Below are positions 11,261 to 21,025 of a stretch of DNA of 64,000 nt, one piece after another. Source of the DNA: Bombyx mori (Eukaryota; Arthropoda; Insecta; Lepidoptera; Bombycidae); NCBI RefSeq assembly GCF_030269925.1, contig NC_085107.1, positions 15,190,001-15,254,000 of the forward strand. The letters are read 5' to 3'. The notes under the pieces were generated by a model. It saw nothing but the letters and a program-made list of their open reading frames with translations. It did no database searches and had not been told where the DNA came from. Every line of letters begins with the position of its first letter. The first letter of the stretch is position 1. The translations under genes and the position numbers were made by a program.

Positions 11261-12551
11261 TCGCGTACCGATTATAGCTTAATAAATAGGAGTATGTGTG
11301 TACATTTAGGGCGTTCCCGTACATGTGACAAAATCTTTATTAGGTTTCTGCATTCCTGGTACTCGATGCACTATAATTCACTGCTTTTAATTTTCTGAAA
11401 TGCATTTCAGCCCGTCAGTGAGTATCTACTAAGCCTTAGCGGTGTACCTACAATGATATCGAGTTTATCTTGTTTAACACTTTAAAAATTATTTTAATTT
11501 GACAAACAAAAACGTTTGTATAACATATAGTTATCATGGTTTAAATAAAAAGAGTATTCAACTCTTTTTATTTAAACCAGAGTTGAATACTCTTTTTATT
11601 TAAACCACGATAACTTAAAAATCTTTTGCATATAAATTACAGTAAAGTGAAAATAGATTTTTTATGCTAACTTTTAGGCGCAGATATCATCGGTAACATG
11701 GTGATTACCTTGGCAAATTTACAAATTAGATTACTAATATTGATTTGATTTCTATACACGATGTTTGTATTACAATATTATATTATTTAATTATAGAATT
11801 TGTTCCTATGCCGCTCATAAATTAATGTCATTGCAGTTATTGTCATTGGCACACTAAATAATATGAAATAAATTAAGTCACTTCAAACATACATTACATG
11901 ACAAGCATTTCAGTAATATGAATTGATATTATGATCATACGCCATGTATGATGCTTGATGACAACGACGACAGCTTGATATTTGAATTATTGAAGCCATG
12001 AGCTATTTTAGTTAGTGATTTTAGTACAATGAAAAAGCTAGAAAATCGTACCTTGCAGTTAGCGATATTTTACTGCGTCCGAAACAACTGCGGCCTTCGA
12101 TAAAAAGGGCACATATGGCTTTTAATGCAGGCACATTCACGTATCTAATTACATACTTATAATTTGAACTTATTAACTTAATAAAAATCGATTAACAATA
12201 TGTGACAAAACTTAATTGTAGTGTAACAAACTTTCATTTAACTTGGTATGTACATAAATCTGTATCTTTATTTACATGTAACGGAATTTTTGCCCGTCCT
12301 CGCGTCGTTATTATAGCCGCGTAGGATACCAACGATTAGTTAGAAAAAATAATAATTAACAAATGAATTTTTGTACGACATTTTCATCGACTCGAAGACG
12401 TCCGATTTATTTATTTCATTATTTACATTAATAAAAAATTGGTAAAATAGTCGAAAACTATCTTCAAAAATTACGGAGCATTTAATAGTGAAACGCCCAT
12501 CGATTTTGACACTTGGGTTTAACGCAACTAGTGTTTATATTATGTATGCCA
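11261..12551. other. Intergenic, AT-rich, no gene seen apart from a hairpin
   Basis: Unique AT-rich sequence between the repeat array and the first Bm1 copy. Apart from the hairpin at 11531-11613 I see no coding signature, RNA gene or known repeat. Confidence 0.4.
11531..11613. repeat. Near-perfect inverted repeat (35-bp arms, 13-bp loop)
   Basis: Left arm 11531-11565 (TTATCATGGTTTAAATAAAA ... CAACTCT) and right arm 11579-11613 are reverse complements with one mismatch. The 13-bp loop TTTTATTTAAACC itself repeats part of the arm. This would form a stable cruciform or RNA hairpin. It could be a small foldback element or a replication-error palindrome. Confidence 0.85.
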
Positions 12552-12911
12552 ATACCAATTTTTCTAATGAAATACATACTTAACAAAATGTTCACGATTG
12601 ACTTCTACGGCGAAGGAATAACATCGTGTAATAAAAATTAAACCCGCAAAATTATAATTTGCTTAATTACTGGTGATAGGACCTCTTGTGAGTCCGCACG
12701 GGTAGGTACCACCACCCCGCCTATTTCTGCGGTGAAGCAGTAATGCGTTTCGGTTTGAAGGGTGGGGCAGCCGTTGTAACTATACTGAGACCTTAGAACT
12801 TATATCTCAAGGTGGGTGGCGCATTTACGTTGTAGATGTCTATGGGCTCCAGTAACCACTTAACATCAGGTGGGCTGTGAGCTCGTCCACCCAACTAAGC
12901 AATAAAAAAAA
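12552..12911 (+). mobile_element. Bm1 SINE, 5'-truncated
   Basis: Body and 3' end of the Bm1 family: ACCAATTTTTCTAATGAAAT, then the GTGAGTCCGCACGGGTAGGT block, the CTATGGGCTCCAGTAACCAC block and a terminal AAGCAATAAAAAAA. The tRNA-like head with the polymerase III boxes is missing. Confidence 0.88.
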
Positions 12912-13820
12912 TATAATTTTTTGTCAGTCGTAAAAAGAAAACTGTAATGTCCTGAAAGCGGTGTCAGAACCGTCGAGGTCATCCATCCCATTGTTACAAA
13001 AGATGCGATTTCTTGGTAAATCTCTGACTAACACAAGTGTTCTTTGTTCACGTAATTACCTACCTGTAAAAATGACTTGTAAGAGCTGAATGGCACCACT
13101 GCGAACGGCAGTGGCATAAAGTCACATTTGTACTTGCCGACTGTCGATAATCAAGAGCTATTAGTAGCAAAAGGAGCTTCACCTAGTATCATTATAATGA
13201 AGCCTGCTATGTGGCACCGTTGGAGTGAGGCTTAGCAGAGATGACAATGTGCTTTTCCACGTTTTCCAAATAATCGCACCAGTGCGTTAAGGCTGATACC
13301 AAGAGGGTACAACTAGTATATGTAGCTAGATCACTGTACTGTCGCCTCACGTGTTGAGCGGTTTAGCAGGTTTTATCCAACATAGTATGTGAGAATTGAA
13401 GCTCCTAATGAACTCTTCCGTCTTCCACCAGGATCTTATTCCCATATCGAAACAGAACTCAGAAAGGGCAGTGGGCGTGTAACGCTGTTTCGCGCCAATT
13501 AAAGACAGCGGTTTGGAAGTCGTCAGAAGATGACCATCAACATCAGTCAGTGAGCTGCCCGCCTAATCGGTATCACGTACTCCTTTGTTTAATAGCCCAT
13601 TAGCTGCGTGGTTTTACCATGGATATGGAGCAAGGCATTTATAAAGAATTTTCATGTGGTCAGAAAAAAAAGTATTACAAAAAAACAATATTTAAAAGGG
13701 AATTTTTCTGTATGATTATTATCTGTTTACTGGTGCTCTCGGCAGACAAGATTACATCTCACCTGATTATAACTACATGTGTACTTACAAAAATGAAACT
13801 TGGACGGTTTGTATTAAATA
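12912..13820. other. Intergenic, no gene recognised
   Basis: Moderately GC-balanced sequence (about 12950-13600) that might be an old degraded mobile element, but no motif or open frame supports an identity. Confidence 0.3.
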
Positions 13821-14063
13821 TTGTTAATAGTCTTCGTGTGTTGCCAATGCGCTACGTCGACGGAAACATTCAATCCAGAAGTTTTCAAAAAGGCTGTATT
13901 CCTGAACACGACTTCCAAAGCTTTCTGCGTTCCTAATACCGTTGCATACTCGAAAATGCACTCCATTGCAGCGGGAATAGCGCTGCTCGATAAAGAGGCA
14001 AGGAATTTCAAAGGCTGTCTCTTTCTTCCTCCAGCTGAACATATATCGCGTGCAAATAAATAA
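13821..14063 (+). CDS. Small open frame, unrecognised (80 aa), doubtful
   Basis: An 80-codon frame with a short hydrophobic N-terminus (LIVFVCC) followed by a hydrophilic chain with a cysteine pattern. A signal peptide reading is possible but the hydrophobic core is short. The base composition is less AT-rich than the flanks, the main reason to mention it. Shadow frames exist in other phases over the same bases, and I recognise no family and no splice partner. It may be an exon of an unseen gene, an element remnant, or chance. Confidence 0.2.
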   Translation: MLIVFVCCQCATSTETFNPEVFKKAVFLNTTSKAFCVPNTVAYSKMHSIAAGIALLDKEARNFKGCLFLPPAEHISRANK

Positions 14064-15008
14064 GATTCATTTATTTGTCTTAATAGTTATTTATCGATAG
14101 TAATTTAAGATGAACTAATTTATATAATCGCCAAACGAATTTATCGTATGAAAGCAATCTTTGACATGTACAGGTTAATTAATAATATTTTTATAGAGAA
14201 AATCTTTACTTTCAAATTTAGTTTTCTGTATGCATAAAATAATTTATTATTTGGAAATTTCTATTATATTAACGAAATAAAAAAAAACGGTACAATATGC
14301 ATATTTACATCCGAATACATTATGTTTTTAGTAAATCCACTACCTACTATTTAGCAAACAAATCATTGACAAAAACAGGTACAAATAAAGAGTCTAATTT
14401 TAATGAATTTCAGGACGTAATCATCTAGACTAGACCTTGCTTAAACACTGCTTTAACCTCTTTTAAGTTATAATATCCTAGTACTGCGCTTGGAGAGTCG
14501 CATAGGTATTCCACATGGACGACGCATATAAAGGTTACATTTTCCACTTACGATGCATTTTCCGTTTTGGTATACACATCGAACTTATTTGTGGATCATT
14601 TTTTTTAAATAGCACGCGTGTGTTTGATAAATGAAAAGGAGAATAAATCGTTCATTAATTATTATAAAAAATAAGAAAGATGTATTTTATTTAAATTCTA
14701 AAGTTAGCTCCATTCGGCTTATGAAGTCCTGGTACCCGAGCTTCTAGTTCACCTAGGTAATCCACAAATATAAAAAAGATTTGAATAAAAAAATCAAGAT
14801 TTGATTTGATTGATTGCGTGTTGTTTGTTGTTATGTGAATTTGGGATTACCAATATATTTAATTGACTTGTTATTTATGAGTGAACTTTATAATCAATAC
14901 TCTACAATAACAGACTTTGAGAAATATTAACAATAATATGAGAAATTATTTTTCGACAAGAGTTTGAACAGTGGTCTTCAGAACAGAGCATCGGTATAAT
15001 ATAATAAT
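14064..15008. other. Intergenic, AT-rich, nothing recognised
   Basis: AT-rich sequence up to the Tc1 transposon. No coding frame, RNA gene or repeat match seen. Confidence 0.4.
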
Positions 15009-15010
15009 TA

Positions 15011-16594
15011 TACTCCCGGACACATCTATCGGCCCACCTAAGTAGTGTTTTAAGTTTTGACGGTTCCTAGTTAAAAATAAATGTTAGGTGCAGCAATAAG
15101 TTTTTATGCAGTTTTGAAGCTTATTTACTGGCCATCTTTATCGTACCCTTTTTTAAATTCCAAATTCAGAATTATGAAAAAAAAGAAAATTGTAGTCTGT
15201 TCATTGTTGCCAATGAACTAAGGGAGGAGAAAACCTTATTTAATTCGCGAAAGCTGGATTTTTTTATTGGTTTTTCTGATTATTGGTTCCATAAAAAGGC
15301 TAATCTAAGCTTTGAGTCAGTTTTGACCAAAAAATATGGATACTCGGCCTGAAATTGCCGCCTAAGCTGTAGCACTTCTGCAGGCTGGGCATAGCCAAAG
15401 AAATGTGAGTGCACAACTGAATTTACGCCGTACCGTACTGTCCGTAGAGTTTATCAAAGGTACTTAAAGATTGGCGGTTTCGTTTGCCGTCAGGGAAGAC
15501 CGCGATCTCGTGTGACAACTGAAACGCAAAACCGGTTTATCTTTACGACCAGCTTGAGAAACCGTCGCTTGACTTCAGTTCAGATACAAAATCAACTGAG
15601 TGACTTCCATGGAGTATCTGTGTGCCCTTGAACTGTTCGCAGAAGACAAAGAACGTAATATGGTGCCACACAAGCCAGCAATTAACGCGAGTTCACCAAA
15701 CAGTGGACTCAGCAACAATGGAGCCAAGTATTGTTTACCGACGAATCGAAAATTACTTTATATGGGAAAGCTGGAAGGAATAAGATGTACCGAAGACAAA
15801 CAGAATGTTTTGCTCAATGCTGCATACAAGAGAAGGTTGCTTTTGGTGGTGGGTCATGGACAGTCTGGGGAGGAATTTCGGCAAATGCAAAAATCAAATT
15901 TGAGGTCGTTAGTGGACCACGACTTCCATCATTAGATGGTCACAGGTACATGCGCAAGTTCTTAGAGCTTCATGTGATGCCATTCGCTGTATATCTCGGC
16001 CCAAATTTCACTTTGATGCACGATAATGCAAGACCGCATACTGCTGGAATCGTCCAGGAATATCTTCGAGACGTGGATATTGCATTAGTGGACTGGCCAA
16101 TAAGAAGCCCAGACATTAACCCCATCGAACACCTATGGGACGAGTTAGAGAGTCGTGTTCCAGCTCGCCAACCAGTTTTACAAACGATGAAGGAGCTAAA
16201 AACTGCCATATAAGAGGAATGGGAGATGATACCTCAGAATTTCATAATGAGACTGATTAATTATATGCCTAATCACAAGAGGGCTGTCGTAGGTGCCTTT
16301 GGAGGTAATAGTTCTAATAATTAAACATTTAATTGAGATAAAATTCTTCTTTAAAAATCCAGACTCTTGCTCTTCACCAAGGCGCATACTCGACTTATAC
16401 CATCTTACTTACTTATCAGGTTTTTGTTTTCATAACTCTGAATTCGAATTTAAAAAAAAAACATATCAAAGGGTTGACCAATAAATCAGCTTCAAAACTG
16501 CATAAAAACTTATTGCTCCACCTAACATTTATTTTTAGCTAGGGACCGTTAAAACTTAAAACACTAGGTGGGCCGATAAATGTGTCCGGGTGTG
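15011..16594 (+). mobile_element. Tc1/mariner-superfamily transposon (defective) with long terminal inverted repeats
   Basis: TA dinucleotides at 15009-15010 and 16595-16596 flank the element, as expected for Tc1/mariner. The two ends, about 15011-15132 and 16480-16594, are inverted copies over roughly 115-120 bp (starting TACTCCCGGACAC / CACACCCGGACAC), much longer than the 20-50 bp of many Tc1 elements. The total of 1584 bp matches a full-length copy with one transposase gene. Confidence 0.9.
15336..16324 (+). pseudogene. Broken Tc1-type (DD34E) transposase
   Basis: Cut-and-paste transposase remnant. The N-terminal helix-turn-helix part (MDTRPEIAA, ALLQAGHSQRNVSAQL) has an in-frame stop and frame changes. 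The catalytic part is open at 15731-16213 and shows FTDESK (first D), MHDNARPHTA (second D) and SPDINPIEHLWDEL (E). I count 34 residues between the second D and the E, the Tc1 DD34E spacing. A TAA at 16211 is followed in the same frame by EEWEMIPQNF to 16324, which looks like the lost C-terminus. Stops and frame shifts mean no active enzyme, but the intact inverted ends could still be mobilised by an active relative. Confidence 0.85.
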
Positions 16595-16890
16595 TATTAG
16601 CACTGTGAGAACAGGACACCGATAAATTTAAATATCTTTAGTGCGATGGACATAACGAGCACCGCTCTTGAAAGACGATAGTAATTGCAGTAAGTAATAC
16701 TTGTAGAGATCGTTAAACTCGGCTGAGATTTGATATCCTCATTCCCTACATAGGTCCGAACTTGCACTATGCACTTAGCATAATTCGCGGAAATTTTATT
16801 ATTTAGCTTTAGTTAGTTTATTTCTTTATTCATTTTAGTCATTTTGTATTTCTCAGTTGACAAAACCACTATTTTAGAGTAAACAGTGAA

Positions 16891-17136
16891 TTTTTTTTTT
16901 TTATTGCTTAGAGGGGTGGACGAGCTCATGGGCCACCAAATGTTAAATAGTTACCCGAGCCCATAGACATCTACGACGTAAATGCCGCCACCTATCTTGA
17001 GATATGAGTTCTAAGGTCTCTGTTTTTACAGTACAACGACTGCCCCAGCCTCCAAATCGAAAAACATTAGTGTTTCACCGCAGAGATAGGCAGGATTGTG
17101 GTATCCGCGCGTGATAGCTCACATGACGCCACCAGT
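16891..17136 (-). mobile_element. Bm1 SINE, 5'-truncated, minus orientation
   Basis: Reverse-oriented 3' part of Bm1: poly-T then TTATTGCTTAG, the GGACGAGCTC block and the GATATGAGTTCTAAGGTCTC block, ending near GCCACCAGTA. Diverged relative to the other copies. Confidence 0.85.
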
Positions 17137-17289
17137 AAAACAAACGTAATAAACACATGAACGATAATTTTAAGCCAGCACTCATAAATCCAGCATCGCT
17201 TAACTTAAGATTCGCGGTCCTTGAAATGACATTGGCAACAATTGTTTCTAAGAAATAAATAAAAACTTATCTACATATATTCAGGTATG

Positions 17290-17304
17290 TAATTATTTTG
17301 TGTA
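17290..17304. repeat. Left 15-bp target duplication of the RTE LINE
   Basis: TAATTATTTTGTGTA at 17290-17304 recurs exactly at 18664-18678. Confidence 0.9.
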
Positions 17305-18663
17305 ATAAGTAAAAAGTAAAAAGCTCGATGAAAACCAGCCTAGAGAACAAGCGGGATTCCGGAGTGGGTATTCAACATTAGACCACATACACGTAGTCAA
17401 GCAACTTTTCGAGAAAGGCAAGGAATTTAATGTGAGCTTTTACTGCTGTTTCGTGGATTATTGCAAAGCTTTTGATTCGCTTGAACATCAAATGATTTGG
17501 CAAGCTCTTAAGATCCAGGGAATTGAAAATAAATATATCAGAATCATAAGCAATGTATACAACAGTAGCACAGCTAAAATAAAAACAGAAAGAGAAGGTG
17601 AAGAAATAAAAATTCAAAGAGGAGTCCGCCAAGGAGATCCTTTGTCACCGAAGTTGTTTACTGCGGTTCTGGAGAACGTTTTTCGTCAACTAAACTGGGA
17701 AACAAGAGGGCTATCAATAGATGGAGACAACTTAACCCAATTAAGATTTGCAGATGATATATTAATCTTTTCACCAACAAAAAATGAACTTCAAGCAATG
17801 CTTGGAGAATTAGTCGAGGAAAGTCGGAAGGTAGGACTGATTATGAACACTCAGAAGACTAAAGCTATGACTAACGATATAAAATACCCCATAACTATTA
17901 ACAGCAACACTATTGAATATGTTGATGAATACGTTTACTTAGGCCAAATAATATCGCCGTCAGACCTCACTTCAAAAGAAATAGAAAGACGAATAGCCAA
18001 TGCATGGAAAAGGTACTGGAATCTAAAAGAAGTGATGAAAAACAATGAAACAAGCATGACCATTAAAAGGAAACTCTTCAACACCTGCATCCTCCCTGTC
18101 CTTACATACGGATGTCAAACATGGGCCCTAACAAAGGCACATGCTCGAAAATTAGAAGTTTGTCAAAACGCTATAGAGAGGAGCATGACGGGGAAAAGAT
18201 TATCAGACAAAATAAGAACATCAACAATTAAAAAACAAACTCAATTAAAGGATGTCTCAGTTACAATAAGGAAACTTAAATGGAAGTGGACGGGGCATAC
18301 TATAAGAGGACAGGAGAAATGGTGTAAAACTATAATGTACTGGTATCCGAGAGACAGAAAAAGAAACCGAGGTAGACCATTTAGGAGATGGGTGGACGAC
18401 ATTAAGGCAGTTGCGGGAAGCACATGGACCAGAACAGCTGAAAATAGAAGCTTATGGAGGCAGTTGGAGGAGGCCTATGTCTATAATAGACAAACAGACA
18501 ATAACTAATAATAACATAGGTAAAAAAAAAAAAAAAAAAGCTTCCAAATTTTTTTTTTAACTAATATTAATACCACTACTTACTTAAAACATAGTAAAAA
18601 AAAAAAATTATTGTATATGTAAAAAAAAAAAAAATGTAATTGTCTGAATAAAGGCTTTATTAT
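17305..18663 (+). mobile_element. 5'-truncated RTE-clade non-LTR retrotransposon
   Basis: Flanked by an exact 15-bp duplication. It starts inside the reverse transcriptase gene, has several long A-runs in its 3' untranslated part (about 18523-18632), and ends in a short TTATTATTA repeat instead of a simple poly-A tail, as RTE elements do. Confidence 0.9.
17309..18508 (+). CDS. RTE-clade reverse transcriptase (partial, 5'-truncated)
   Basis: C-terminal two thirds of an RTE ORF2, which primes cDNA synthesis at nicked DNA. The frame is open from about 17309 to the TAA at 18506-18508, roughly 400 codons; the first residues of clear homology are LDENQPREQAGFR from 17324. Motifs in order: QAGFRSGYSTLDHI, CFVDYCKAFDS (motif A), IQRGVRQGDPLSPKLF (motif B), LRFADDILIF (catalytic DD, 17747-17758), EYVYLGQIIS, LPVLTYGCQTWALT, and the C-terminal RNRGRPFRRWVDDI typical of RTE and BovB. 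There is no natural start codon because the 5' half with the endonuclease was never copied. No stops are seen, pointing to a young insertion. Confidence 0.88.
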   Translation, partial: VKSKKLDENQPREQAGFRSGYSTLDHIHVVKQLFEKGKEFNVSFYCCFVDYCKAFDSLEHQMIWQALKIQGIENKYIRIISNVYNSSTAKIKTEREGEEIKIQRGVRQGDPLSPKLFTAVLENVFRQLNWETRGLSIDGDNLTQLRFADDILIFSPTKNELQAMLGELVEESRKVGLIMNTQKTKAMTNDIKYPITINSNTIEYVDEYVYLGQIISPSDLTSKEIERRIANAWKRYWNLKEVMKNNETSMTIKRKLFNTCILPVLTYGCQTWALTKAHARKLEVCQNAIERSMTGKRLSDKIRTSTIKKQTQLKDVSVTIRKLKWKWTGHTIRGQEKWCKTIMYWYPRDRKRNRGRPFRRWVDDIKAVAGSTWTRTAENRSLWRQLEEAYVYNRQTDNN

Positions 18664-18678
18664 TAATTATTTTGTGTA
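18664..18678. repeat. Right 15-bp target duplication of the RTE LINE
   Basis: Exact second copy of TAATTATTTTGTGTA. Confidence 0.9.
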
Positions 18679-18775
18679 CAGTGCAATCTTCTGTTTATGT
18701 CGATGACGGAATGTTGAGTAGGCGATTAAAATGCTAAAATAAGTTATGTAGACATCAGTTACTGTATTATATAGA

Positions 18776-19225
18776 TTTTTTTTATTTTTTTTTTATTGCT
18801 TAGTTGGATGGACGAGCTCACAGGCCACCTGGTGTTAAGTGGTTACTGGAGCCCATAGACATCTACAACGTAAATGCGCCATCCACCTCAAGATATAAGT
18901 TCTAAGATCTCAGTATAGTTACAACAGTTACCCCACCCTTCGAACCGAAACGCATTACTGCTTCACGGCGGAAATAGGCGGGGTGGTGGTACCTACCCGT
19001 GCGGACTCTCAAGAGGTCCTACCACCAGTGATTACGCAAATTATAATTTTGCGGGTTTGATTTTTATTACACGATGTTATTCCTTCACCGTGGAAGTCAA
19101 TCGTGAACATTTGTTGAGTACGTATTTCATTAGAAAAATTGGTACTCGCCTGCGGGATTCGAACACCGGTGCATCGCTACATACGGATGCACCGGACGTC
19201 TTATCCTTTAGGCCACAACGACTTC
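18776..19225 (-). mobile_element. Bm1 SINE, near full length, minus orientation
   Basis: Runs from the poly-T (reverse 3' end) to the tRNA-like head: reverse B box GGGATTCGAACACCGG (near 19157) and reverse A box in ATCCTTTAGGCCACAACGAC (near 19203-19222). The head would carry an internal polymerase III promoter. Confidence 0.92.
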
Positions 19226-19274
19226 TTCTGGTGCTACCTACTTTGAGATATGAGTGTATAGACTTTGAGATTTG

Positions 19275-19305
19275 AGATATATACATATATATATATATAT
19301 ACATT
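19275..19305. repeat. AT dinucleotide microsatellite
   Basis: TATATACATATATATATATA-type run just outside the 5' head of the preceding SINE. Confidence 0.7.
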
Positions 19306-19818
19306 ATGGATATGTATACATTATGTGATTACAACACTAACAAGGTCGGGTACGCAAGCCACCAGAGAGAACATCAAAGAGCAAAACACCGACTCCACGA
19401 CTATGATCAAATAAATGATTAATTCAAATTCCTGTCCAGTACAGTCGCCGAGACCGAAGCCGCTCAAGACCACATCATCATCGTCACGTTTTATAAACTG
19501 GAAATATTTTACAATTATGCTCCGAATAGGGAGTAGGAAACATAACATATGATAATTTGGCAGGCTGTAAGCTTGTTGTTAGTATATAAATAAGTATGTA
19601 TATTGACGAAGGTATCTAAGTTAATCTGCTCATAAGACGAATAAAAGAAACTTGATTCATATTTCGTGGAATCCAATATAGAACTGGTAAAAGATACTGC
19701 CGTCATCAATTATAATTACTACATTCCGTTCAGCCCAAAATACTTTTGTAAGATAAATTTTGTTGAACGCTATTTTTTTGTGTTACTCTAAAATGTTATT
19801 ATGATACTATTGCTTAGA

Positions 19819-20047
19819 TTTTTTTTGCTTAGATGGTTGGACGAGCCCTCAGCCTACCTGATTTTAAGTGGTTACTGGAGCACATAGACATCTACATCGT
19901 AAATGTGCCACCCACCTTGAGATATAAGTTCTAAGGTCTCAGTATAGTTACAACGGCTATCCCATCCCTCAAACCGAAACGCATTACTGCTTCACGGGGC
20001 GGTGGTACCTACCCGTGCGGACTCACAAGAGGTCCTACCACCAGTAA
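19819..20047 (-). mobile_element. Bm1 SINE, 5'-truncated, minus orientation
   Basis: 3' part of Bm1 in reverse, from TTGCTTAGATGG to CCTACCACCAGTA. It has lost about 15 bases around the CACGG-to-GGCGG region (near 19997). Confidence 0.85.
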
Positions 20048-20230
20048 GATGGATGAACAAGCTTGCGGCCCGTTCGGCGTTAAGTATGTACCGGATACCA
20101 TATGTCCACATGAATTTCACAGTCCACCTTGAGACATGTGACCCAAGTCCCAATTGAATTGTAGAACGTATGTATATATTCCATTTTTCAAAGCGGAATG
20201 CGGTACATCTTCAGTTGCTTAATACAGTAT
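20048..20230 (-). mobile_element. Old, strongly diverged Bm1 copy next to a younger one
   Basis: GATGGATGAACAAGCTTGCG, GGCGTTAAGTATGTACCGGA and CAGTCCACCTTGAGACATG line up in order with the 3' half of reverse Bm1 but with many changes. The younger copy at 19819-20047 seems to have landed at or in this older one. Confidence 0.55.
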
Positions 20231-20582
20231 TATTATTATTTTTATGATTGATCACCCGAACCAAGTCGAGAAATTAGGGGTGGAACGGTGAGCGATAATC
20301 TCGAATCGGATCTCATTTCCCGACCTGTCTCGAAATTAACATATAATTAGTTAGCATGAATTGTCGATACAGAACAGCTTAGTTGTGTGTCAAGTGTGCG
20401 TATAGGATCACGTTGTTGTTTAGGATCGAGAATCACCAATCCTTAACATATAGGTAGTAAAAATGAAAACCAGTTGCCGAAAATTCCGCGCAAGCAGCAC
20501 GCAATGAAAGTATTGGAACACGGTTATACTGGATAAGCAGCCGATTCATGACAATTTTAATTTTTGCTTGTGTATTAGGTAC

Positions 20583-21025
20583 TTTTTTTTTTATTGCTTA
20601 GATGGGTGGACGAGCTCACAGCCCACCTGGTGTTAAGTGGTTACTGGAGCCCATAGACATCTACAACGTAAATGCGCCACCCATCTTGAGATATAAGTTC
20701 TAAGGTCTCAGTATAGTTACAGCGGCTACCCCACCCTTCAAACCGAAACGCATTACTGCTTCACCGCAGAAATAGGCGGAGTGGTGGTACCTACCCGTGC
20801 GGACTCACTAGAGGTCCTACCACCAGTGATTACGCAAATTATAATTTTGCGGGTTTTTGACTTTTTATTACACGATGTTATTCCTTCACCGTGGAAATCA
20901 ATCGTGAACATTTGTTAAGTACGTATTTCATTAGAAAAATTGGTACCCGCCTGCGGGATTCGAACACCAGTGCATCGCAACAACGAATGCACCGGACGAC
21001 TTATCCTTTAGGCCACGACGACTTC
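20583..21025 (-). mobile_element. Bm1 SINE, near full length, minus orientation
   Basis: Complete order of Bm1 blocks in reverse, from TTTTTTTTATTGCTTAGATG to the head GGCCACGACGACTTC, including the reverse B box GGGATTCGAACACCAG. Confidence 0.92.
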
